The position numbers and the translations under genes are program-made. Source: Blastocatellia bacterium (lineage in GTDB: Bacteria > Acidobacteriota > Blastocatellia > Chloracidobacteriales > JADJPF01). From it: 8,166 bases of DNA. Under the pieces are notes generated by a model that was not told the origin of the DNA, ran no database searches, and saw nothing but the letters and a program-made list of their open reading frames with translations. Of the stretch, positions 1 through 5,902 are shown piece after piece. The first letter of the stretch is position 1. Each line of letters starts with the position of its first letter. Location of the stretch: assembly GCA_016789295.1 (NCBI GenBank), contig JAEUQL010000155.1, positions 1 to 8,166 on the forward strand, written 5' to 3'.

Positions 1-353
1 TGACTTGGCTCGCGCTCTTTTCCTGCAAAATCGAAGTATAGGTTCATCAGTGGTCGGCCAACTTCGGAGTTGAGTGTTACTGTAACTATACGGTTCTCTA
101 CATTTGCTGAGCCGGTCTTGCTTGGTTCAAAGATCCCTTCAAGAGTTTCAACTATCTGGTTGTAGTCTTCTAAGCTTAGTTCTTCTCTTTCTATGAGATC
201 CCAATTCGAATCGATCTTTGCTGTGAAGAATAGTTCACCGTGGTCAAAGTGTATTCGACAGATTTCAGCTTCCCGCCAGTATGCTTCACAACAGAGTTCT
301 ACCAGATGGCTCAAGACGGATCTTTCATTATCATTCAGTTTTCTTATATACAT
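1..353 (-). CDS. Hypothetical acidic protein, N-terminal part (cut by window edge)
   Basis: This gene runs off the left edge. 117 codons plus two bases are visible, with no stop. The start ATG (351-353) is set by an AGGAGG Shine-Dalgarno sequence at 360-365, six bases upstream. The product begins MYIRKLNDNERSVLSHLVEL and continues as a soluble alpha/beta-looking chain: an N-terminal amphipathic helix (about residues 6-30, with a Cys-Cys pair at 21-22), a strand-rich part (31-47), an acidic helix (53-74) and more strands (87-110). There is no signal peptide or membrane segment. It is rich in Glu and Asp. I do not recognise the family and assign no function. Codon use matches the other genes and reading is uninterrupted, so it is very probably a real gene. 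It is transcribed divergently from the zinc-ribbon/kinase unit, with about 900 bp of non-coding DNA between. Confidence 0.82.
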   Translation of the reverse strand, partial: MYIRKLNDNERSVLSHLVELCCEAYWREAEICRIHFDHGELFFTAKIDSNWDLIEREELSLEDYNQIVETLEGIFEPSKTGSANVENRIVTVTLNSEVGRPLMNLYFDFAGKEREPS

Positions 354-359
354 CAGACT

Positions 360-365
360 CCTCCT
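360..365 (-). promoter_or_regulatory. Ribosome binding site of the left-edge gene
   Basis: The minus strand reads AGGAGG followed by six bases (AGTCTG) and then ATG. It lies inside a longer GAGAGGAGGAG purine run. This fixes the start codon at 351-353. Confidence 0.8.
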
Positions 366-390
366 CTCCCTGGTAACTCTCTGAAAATTG

Positions 391-418
391 ATTATGTTGT
401 TAAATAAGTTAGTGAAAA
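391..418 (-). promoter_or_regulatory. Possible sigma70-type promoter for the left-edge gene
   Basis: On the minus strand, TTTTCA (413-418, 4 of 6 matches to the -35 consensus) is separated by 16 bp from CATAAT (391-396, 5 of 6 matches to the -10 consensus). Transcription would start near 384 and give a leader of about 30 bases carrying the AGGAGG site. AT-rich DNA yields such matches easily, so this is only a candidate. Confidence 0.3.
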
Positions 419-996
419 ACGACTTTTTAGATGCCACTTTTGACTTACTACGATGCCAACAGTTGGAAAAGAAGAAAAAATTTCTTCCAAGCTTATCCGA
501 AAACCCAGACTATTTAAGTAAAAGCTAGGACTGTACAGAATATCAAACAACAACACTCGAAATATAGCCTCATCATAAGATATTTATAGAACAAAAGTCA
601 CGAACAGTTTATAAAAGCAATGCTTATTTAGGACAGATTTAGAATAGTTATAAGAAAGCTATCATCAAGTCTTAGTCAAAGAGTAAAAAGTTCCTGCTTA
701 CACTGAACCTTCCATCAACTCACAAGGTTTAACTATTTTGAATCAATAGACAGTATCCAAAAGAGGTATGTATGAACTTTTCCAGGTTTTTTGTAGAATA
801 ACTACTTTTAGTCTTTTCTTTACACTTACTTGGTTATTTCAAAGAATAGAAGTAGAATAGCTAATAGCTTCTAAAATTTAGACTTCTGGCTCTTTTTCTA
901 AACATCCACTCAACTTTCTATGTTTTGATGTAGATAACTCTGGAAATAGTCTTTTTCTTGTAGATCAAAACAATCATCATATTTTACAGATAGATC
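419..996. other. Gene-free AT-rich intergenic stretch
   Basis: I see no credible gene here. All six frames are broken by frequent stops, and no open stretch has a ribosome binding site or coding-like composition. Small palindromes are present: CCAAC-A-GTTGG (456-466), GAAGAAA-AAA-TTTCTTC (471-487), CTGTACAG (531-538) and TCTAAA-A-TTTAGA (870-882). None has the GC-rich stem plus T-run of a good intrinsic terminator. The first two lie about 100 bp upstream of the left-edge gene and could be protein-binding sites, but nothing else supports that. I recognise no gene remnant or insertion-sequence end. Confidence 0.6.
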
Positions 997-1143
997 TTAG
1001 AAAGGCAATTTCTAAAGTTGTAGCCTGGGTAATCTTTTCATCTCCAATTCTGGAAACTTGCGTGTAAGTAGGGTGGATGCAAGAACAGCTATTATAACCA
1101 TCGTTGCAGGAAATGGTGACACAGGGTGTCGTCCAACAGGCTA
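997..1143 (+). other. Cluster of inverted repeats; possible structured RNA or leader element
   Basis: Several stems lie close together. TTAGAAA (997-1003) pairs with TTTCTAA (1009-1015) around a GGCAA loop. TAGCCTG (1021-1027) is the perfect reverse complement of CAGGCTA (1137-1143) and could close a domain of about 120 nt. Inside it are TCCA/TGGA (1043-1054), CTTGC (1057-1061) with GCAAG (1079-1083), and GACAC-AGG-GTGTC (1118-1130). The last extends to 8 bp (1115-1133) if two G-U pairs are allowed. Enclosed hairpins under a long-range closing stem are what a structured RNA would show, but no known riboswitch or ribozyme consensus was recognised and short stems arise by chance. The plus orientation is assumed only because it leads into the downstream gene. 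Confidence 0.25.
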
Positions 1144-1153
1144 TCAGTCTTTA

Positions 1154-1183
1154 TTGACTCTTCACGACTTGTATAGCTATTAA
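1154..1183 (+). promoter_or_regulatory. Candidate promoter for the zinc-ribbon/kinase unit
   Basis: TTGACT (1154-1159, 5 of 6 matches to -35) and TATTAA (1178-1183, 4 of 6 matches to -10) are 18 bp apart. The predicted start near 1190 would give a leader of about 65 bases. A second possibility is the extended -10 element TGTGATAAT at 1203-1211, which lacks a well-placed -35. Either would transcribe the zinc-ribbon gene and probably the kinase. If the first is the only promoter, the inverted-repeat cluster just upstream is not in the transcript. Confidence 0.35.
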
Positions 1184-1242
1184 CTGAAATATCTTGTTTA
1201 TGTGTGATAATATTGGTCTGTCTGCATTGATAAAGCTCCACA

Positions 1243-1250
1243 AGGGAGGT
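1243..1250 (+). promoter_or_regulatory. Ribosome binding site that sets the zinc-ribbon gene start
   Basis: AGGGAGGT is nearly the full anti-16S complement and is followed by six bases (TTCAAT) and ATG at 1257. This decides against the upstream in-frame ATG at 1194, which has no such site. Confidence 0.88.
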
Positions 1251-1256
1251 TTCAAT

Positions 1257-1904
1257 ATGACGATGATACGTTTTACAGCCAATCACGATGATATTTCAAA
1301 CTCTAACGGTTTCCAATTTAAGTTCTATTGTGATAAATGCCACAATGGATATCAGACACGCTTCCAGCCTATGACGGGTAACACAGTTAGTGGAATATTG
1401 AGATCTGCAGAAAGTTTTTTAGGCGGTATATTTGGCCAAGCAGCAAATAGTATCGACCGCTTACAGGATACATTTAAAAGCTCAGCTCACGATACTGCCT
1501 TTGGCAACGCTGTAGAAGAAGCACAGCAATACTTTAAGCAGTGCACAAGGTGTGGCAAGTGGGTCTGTCCTCAGATCTGCTGGAACCCTCAGCACGGACT
1601 GTGCAAAGACTGTGCACCACAGTTCCAAGAAGAACGATCAGCAGCACAAGCCCAGGGAGCACGACACCAGCTCCACAACATGGCTCATTGGCAAGTCCCT
1701 CTTGCTAGCGCAAGCGATCTACAGAACAACGCGCCTGCCACTTGTCCAAACTGCAACAGCCCAAATACAGGTGGACGCTTCTGCTCAGAATGCGGGGCTG
1801 CTGTTCAGGAGCAGAAGTCTTGTCCAGGGTGTAACAAAATGCTCCAATTTCGTGCAAAATACTGTCCTGACTGTGGAACTAGAATTCCAGCCTGGAACAT
1901 CTAA
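1257..1904 (+). CDS. Multi-zinc-ribbon protein, 215 aa
   Basis: A soluble protein with many Cys-x-x-Cys knuckles. Near the N-terminus, Cys25/Cys28 sit in a YCDKC motif. The middle (about residues 40-90) is a Gly/Ala/Ser-rich, probably helical segment. A six-Cys block follows (Cys96, 99, 104, 108, 116, 119) with aromatic spacing such as RCGKWVC and CWN. The C-terminus holds two consecutive double-Cys ribbons: Cys163/166 with Cys176/179, and Cys189/192 with Cys203/206, of the DZR/zinc-ribbon type, ending in CPDCGTRIPAWNI. These clusters could bind three to four zinc ions. There is no signal peptide or membrane segment. The start at 1257 rests on the AGGGAGGT site. The biochemical role of such proteins is not established; paired zinc ribbons often mediate protein-protein or nucleic-acid contacts. 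The kinase gene follows 52 bp downstream on the same strand, so a shared transcript and a functional link (adaptor or substrate) are plausible but inferred. Confidence 0.88.
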   Translation: MTMIRFTANHDDISNSNGFQFKFYCDKCHNGYQTRFQPMTGNTVSGILRSAESFLGGIFGQAANSIDRLQDTFKSSAHDTAFGNAVEEAQQYFKQCTRCGKWVCPQICWNPQHGLCKDCAPQFQEERSAAQAQGARHQLHNMAHWQVPLASASDLQNNAPATCPNCNSPNTGGRFCSECGAAVQEQKSCPGCNKMLQFRAKYCPDCGTRIPAWNI

Positions 1905-1956
1905 AAACCTGTACAACAGTCAATAGATTTTGCTGTTCTAAATTTAATAGACCTGA

Positions 1957-4779
1957 ATGCAACTATTTAACCTTCCGAAAAAGATAGCACACTATACACT
2001 CACTCGCTTCATTGCCCGTGGTGGAATGGGAGAGGTATATCTCGCCATAGACGATAACCTTCAACGACACGTAGCTGTAAAGTTTCTAAATATACAGAAA
2101 CAGGATCAAGAACGCCGACAAAGGTTTATGACAGAAGCTCGCGCAATAGCTTCTGTCAACCACCCAAACATAGTAACCATTCACGATGTTGGCGAAGTTG
2201 TAGAGCTGATAGATGCAGCGCAGTGGTCTATTCCCTACATTGCAATGGAATATGTTGAAGGTGAATCTCTTGACAATCTGCTGAAAACTTCTCTCTCTTT
2301 TCAAGATACAACCAAGATAGCCATACAGATAGCAGAAGGATTGATAGCTGCACACAAACGCCGCCTAGTTCATCGAGACATCAAACCTTCCAACATAATG
2401 ATTACTTATGATGGAAGAGTTAAATTGTTAGATTTTGGTCTAACAAAGTTTATTCGAGACAATTCAGCAGAAGCTTCAACACAGATACAGAAGACAGAAG
2501 AAGGAGCTATTTTAGGAACTATCGATTATATGAGTCCTGAACAAGCTCTTGGTAGAAAAGTAGATGACCGTAGTGATATATTCTCTTTTGGTATAGTTCT
2601 TTATCAACTGCTTTCCGGCCAACACCCATTTTATGGAGAAAATTCTGTAGAAGTTATTGCAAAGATAGTTACTCAAACACCCTTTCCTTGGCCAGATAAC
2701 TGTGAAGCTCCAGCAAGTCTCAAAGAGATTGTTGACAAGTGCCTGAAGAAAGATCCTGAAGAAAGATTCCAAACCAGCCAACAACTTCTTGAAGCATTAC
2801 AAATGGCTGATGAACAGTTTGGCGATCAGAAGATGAACTCTTCACTGTCTAAAACCCTTGCTCTCAAGTATGAGAGCAAAACCAGAACAGATGAGCAGAC
2901 ATCTAACACTCTTGAACACCGACTTAATACAGTCGAACAGCGAACTGCTACTATAATCGATGAAAAAAATGCCACTACAAATAACGAAAAAATGTTAGCT
3001 TCTGCCGTTTCTGGCAAGATGCTCACCAACATATTTATTGGCATTCTTGTTGTATCGCTACTTTCAGCTTTCTATTTTTGGTTCAAGCAAAAGTCTGCCA
3101 CCGTCTCCTCAAAACAGCTTCATGGAATACAGTTTACAACTAAATCTGGGTTAGATTTCTATCCTGCATTTTCACCTGATGGAAAGTGGCTTGCTTACAG
3201 CTCTGATCATACAGGATCGTTTGAGATATATGTTAGACAGCTTACTTCTGGAGGTCGTGAAATACCTATCACTGCTGATGGAGGACAGAATTTTCAACCT
3301 GCCTGGTCTCCGGACGGAGAACGAATAGCTTTTCATTCAAAGAACCGTGGAGGCATATGGGTAGTTCCTGCATTTGGTGGGCTTGCAAAGCAGATAACTA
3401 ACTTTGGCTCCAAACCTGCTTGGTCACCAAACAGATCGGCTATAGCTTTTCAGTCAGATCCGTTGATAGATTTAGCAGCCAACTCTTTTGCAGCACTTCC
3501 CCCCTCATCAATCTGGATAGTTGTACCAGAGACAGGGGAGTTGACACAGTTGACAAAGCCAGGACGTCCAGAAGGTGGACACGGTGCTCCAGCCTGGTCA
3601 CCCGATGGCAAGAGAATAGCTTTCTCCACATATGATCGCATAAAATCAACTATCTGGTCTGTCTCTTCAACAGGGGTTGATCTTGTCAAGGTTGTTGATC
3701 AGGAAAAACACTCTTATGACCCAATCTATTCTCCTGATGGAAAGAGCCTTTATTACTGCAATATCTCCAAAAACTGGAGTTACGGTATGTGGCAAGTAGG
3801 ACTTAGAAATGGTACTGGAGAAGTAGTAGGAGAACCTACAGAACTGACCAATCTTGGACTAGGACCTGTAAAACATCTGGCTGTCTCTCCCGATGGAAAA
3901 AGGCTTGCTTACAGTTCACTTTCAATAACTAGTAATCTTTTTGAAATCTCTCTCGATTCTTCTGGACAAGCAGAAGGAAAGCCAAAACCTCTAACAAAAG
4001 ATACAGGCCGAAATACTCGACCGGCATTCTCTCCTGACGGTTCAAAAATTGCTTTCACAAAATGGCGCTCTGGAGTTAATGAAGATATATGGATGATGAA
4101 TGTAGACGGATCTGGAGAAGTACAACTTACAAACCATTCTGATTCCGACTCAACTCCAAGCTGGTTTCCAGATGGTAGCAAGATCGCTTTCAGTTCTAAA
4201 CGTGGAGGGCACGTTGCACTCTGGTCTGTAGACCTTAAGAGCGGGCGCGAAGAGAAGATCTTCGATATAGGTGATGACATCGACTACGCGAGGCTCTCAC
4301 CAAATGGACAAGAAGTAATTTTCAATTTGAGAAGAGGTAGCACTTTGAACTTATGGAAAGGCACCCTCTCTAATGGCCAAACAGAACAGTTAACTTTCGA
4401 TGCAGAGTTGATGGGGTTTGGCTGCTGGTCAAATGATGGCAAACAGATAGCTCTAGAAATCAAGCGTGGAGAGAACATGAATCTAGCTGTTATACCTAAC
4501 TCTGGAGGTGAGCCAAGACGCTTGACCATAGGAAAAGGGCAAGACTGGCCTTACAGTTGGTCTCCCGATAATGACAAAGTTGCTTTTGCCGGGCTGAGAG
4601 ATGGGGTTTGGAATATCTTCTGGGCATCTACTTCCAAAGGAGACCGTAAACAATTAACTACAAATGATAAGCTCAATATATATGTTCGCTACCCAGCCTG
4701 GTCTCCTGATGGCAAAAAAATCATTCACGAGCAAGTAGAGACAACTGGTAATATCTGGTTAATTGAAAATTTGAAGTAA
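1957..4779 (+). CDS. Transmembrane Ser/Thr protein kinase with PD40 beta-propeller sensor
   Basis: A 940-residue PknB-like (Hanks-type) kinase that should phosphorylate Ser/Thr in cytoplasmic proteins. The catalytic domain spans about residues 12-280 and all key parts are intact: glycine loop ARGGMGEVY (20-28), Lys42 in VAVKF, Glu60 of helix C, catalytic HRDIKPSN (139-146, Asp141), DFG (159-161) and GTIDYMSPEQ (187-196). A Ser/Thr-rich linker with heptad character (about 300-350) leads to one membrane helix (about 355-376). The rest (380-940) holds twelve PD40/WD40-like repeats built around SPDG-type turns near residues 406, 451, 490, 548, 592, 644, 692, 737, 781, 825, 869 and 916, consistent with one large or two six-bladed propellers. 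Predicted topology puts the kinase inside and the propeller outside as a ligand or protein sensor. A TGA codon (1954-1956) directly precedes the ATG, so the start cannot lie further upstream. No Shine-Dalgarno sequence is visible. The 3' end converges on the lodB-like gene with 2 bp between stops. Confidence 0.95.
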   Translation: MQLFNLPKKIAHYTLTRFIARGGMGEVYLAIDDNLQRHVAVKFLNIQKQDQERRQRFMTEARAIASVNHPNIVTIHDVGEVVELIDAAQWSIPYIAMEYVEGESLDNLLKTSLSFQDTTKIAIQIAEGLIAAHKRRLVHRDIKPSNIMITYDGRVKLLDFGLTKFIRDNSAEASTQIQKTEEGAILGTIDYMSPEQALGRKVDDRSDIFSFGIVLYQLLSGQHPFYGENSVEVIAKIVTQTPFPWPDNCEAPASLKEIVDKCLKKDPEERFQTSQQLLEALQMADEQFGDQKMNSSLSKTLALKYESKTRTDEQTSNTLEHRLNTVEQRTATIIDEKNATTNNEKMLASAVSGKMLTNIFIGILVVSLLSAFYFWFKQKSATVSSKQLHGIQFTTKSGLDFYPAFSPDGKWLAYSSDHTGSFEIYVRQLTSGGREIPITADGGQNFQPAWSPDGERIAFHSKNRGGIWVVPAFGGLAKQITNFGSKPAWSPNRSAIAFQSDPLIDLAANSFAALPPSSIWIVVPETGELTQLTKPGRPEGGHGAPAWSPDGKRIAFSTYDRIKSTIWSVSSTGVDLVKVVDQEKHSYDPIYSPDGKSLYYCNISKNWSYGMWQVGLRNGTGEVVGEPTELTNLGLGPVKHLAVSPDGKRLAYSSLSITSNLFEISLDSSGQAEGKPKPLTKDTGRNTRPAFSPDGSKIAFTKWRSGVNEDIWMMNVDGSGEVQLTNHSDSDSTPSWFPDGSKIAFSSKRGGHVALWSVDLKSGREEKIFDIGDDIDYARLSPNGQEVIFNLRRGSTLNLWKGTLSNGQTEQLTFDAELMGFGCWSNDGKQIALEIKRGENMNLAVIPNSGGEPRRLTIGKGQDWPYSWSPDNDKVAFAGLRDGVWNIFWASTSKGDRKQLTTNDKLNIYVRYPAWSPDGKKIIHEQVETTGNIWLIENLK

Positions 4780-4781
4780 AT

Positions 4782-5900
4782 TCATGTCAGGAAACCTCTA
4801 CTTCTACGGTTTTTCCAGAAACGAGATTCTGGCCATCTATTTTCTGTAGAGTAAAAGTAGTTTCTGTTGTTTAAATAGTCCTGAAAGCGATCTTTGATAA
4901 AACTATCATAACCATCAAGGTTATTCTTGTTTCCTGACAAATAGTTACTTATAGCTGCTCCAGCTTCTATACCATCGGCTAAAGCTTTGTATATTCCCTG
5001 TGAAGAGATTGGATCGAATGTAGAAGCAGCATCACCAACAGCCAACCATCGCTTTCCTACAGATCTATCCAGAAGAAAAGATGGAGCCTGACGTACTATT
5101 AAACTATCTTCTATAAATGAACACTCTGTTAACTGCTCACCAATATATGTAGTTTTTTTCAAGTAATTTAACCAAGCCTCTTTCTCTAGTATGGTTGTCT
5201 GTTTGATGACCTCTCGATCAGTAGCAAAAGCTGCTACTACTCGACGATTTGGCAGTTTGGCTACATACCACCAACCATCCTCAACTGCTTCGAGTAAGGT
5301 CTGCTGTGTGAAATCTCCACACTCAGAAAGTTCAAAAAATCCTATCATACAAACTAACTGATCAAGCAACTGTTTTTTAGCTCCTAGACCCTTTGCCAAA
5401 TTAGCCGATTGACCTGTTGCATCGATGACAAAATGTGCAGAAAGCTTTATCGTCTCTTCTTGTCTATTCTTCACCCATAAATGCACGCCATCTTCAAACT
5501 CTTCACATTTCTGAAATCTGATTCCTGATTCTATCTTGATATCTCTTGCCTTTACGCTTTCGGCCAGGAAGGCATCAAAACGCTGACGATTTAGATGCCA
5601 ACCATGACCGTGCGGATTAAAAAGAAAATCGTTATAGCCTGGCCTGTCATCACCCCACAGAGAACAACTACCCAAACATGGTTCGTGGCCTTCAGATAGG
5701 AATGTTTCCCAAACTCCAAGCTTTAACAGCAGTAGTCTTATGTCAGGGGGAACACTCTCTCCTATACGTACTTGCTCATATTGACTAGCTTCGATGACAA
5801 GAACGTCTGAAACCCCTTGTGACAATAGAGAAAGGGCAGCAGCAGATCCTGCTACCCCACCTCCTATAACCACTACTCGGTAAGTATTTGATTGTGACAT
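4782..5900 (-). CDS. lodB: LodB/GoxB-type FAD-dependent CTQ-maturation protein
   Basis: A 372-residue flavoprotein of the class that includes LodB/GoxB and resembles FAD-dependent tryptophan halogenases and geranylgeranyl-reductase-like oxidoreductases. It has an N-terminal Rossmann motif VVIGGGVAGSAAA (9-21) with the acidic strand end at Glu37, GESVPP (47-52), WHLNRQRFD (101-109), VIDATG (158-163), and the FAD-binding GDAASTFDPISSQG (289-302). The C-terminal tail NRWPESRFW (354-362) resembles the ends of LodB-like proteins. LodB-family proteins are needed to make the cysteine tryptophylquinone of the partner oxidase, probably by hydroxylating the precursor Trp. That role fits here because the partner gene lies directly upstream: its TAA stop, two bases and then this ATG (TAACTATG). 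No Shine-Dalgarno sequence is visible, so translation is probably coupled to the oxidase gene. The symbol is family-level only. A halogenase role is less likely given the neighbour. The stop lies 2 bp from the convergent kinase stop. Confidence 0.9.
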   Translation of the reverse strand: MSQSNTYRVVVIGGGVAGSAAALSLLSQGVSDVLVIEASQYEQVRIGESVPPDIRLLLLKLGVWETFLSEGHEPCLGSCSLWGDDRPGYNDFLFNPHGHGWHLNRQRFDAFLAESVKARDIKIESGIRFQKCEEFEDGVHLWVKNRQEETIKLSAHFVIDATGQSANLAKGLGAKKQLLDQLVCMIGFFELSECGDFTQQTLLEAVEDGWWYVAKLPNRRVVAAFATDREVIKQTTILEKEAWLNYLKKTTYIGEQLTECSFIEDSLIVRQAPSFLLDRSVGKRWLAVGDAASTFDPISSQGIYKALADGIEAGAAISNYLSGNKNNLDGYDSFIKDRFQDYLNNRNYFYSTENRWPESRFWKNRRSRGFLT

Positions 5901-5902
5901 AG

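Noticed and set aside
471..487. GAAGAAA-AAA-TTTCTTC palindrome as a terminator
   Set aside because: The stem is almost purely A-T/G-A rich, the loop is only three A residues, and no gene ends nearby. It is best treated as low-complexity AT-rich DNA.
1194..1256. Upstream in-frame ATG giving a 21-residue longer zinc-ribbon protein
   Set aside because: There is no Shine-Dalgarno sequence before 1194, whereas AGGGAGGT is ideally spaced before the ATG at 1257. The extra residues do not look like part of the domain.
1092..1286. 64-codon minus-strand open frame overlapping the zinc-ribbon gene start
   Set aside because: It has no convincing ribosome binding site, its composition is unlike neighbouring genes, and it runs antisense over the well-supported Shine-Dalgarno site and start of the zinc-ribbon gene.
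3909..4280. Minus-strand open frames with repeated PSG motifs across the kinase propeller
   Set aside because: These are antisense images of the repeated SPDG codons of the kinase propeller. They have no ribosome binding sites and overlap a strongly supported gene.
4815..4832. CCAGAA/TTCTGG hairpin as a terminator between the convergent genes
   Set aside because: It is a 6-bp stem inside the coding end of the lodB-like gene (the ESRFW codons). No T-run directly follows on either strand; on the minus strand it is followed by A residues.
4782..5900. Flavin-dependent tryptophan halogenase
   Set aside because: The FAD motifs resemble that superfamily, but I do not see the WxWxIP halogenase signature. 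The gene is joined to a LodA-type oxidase, so a CTQ-maturation role fits better.
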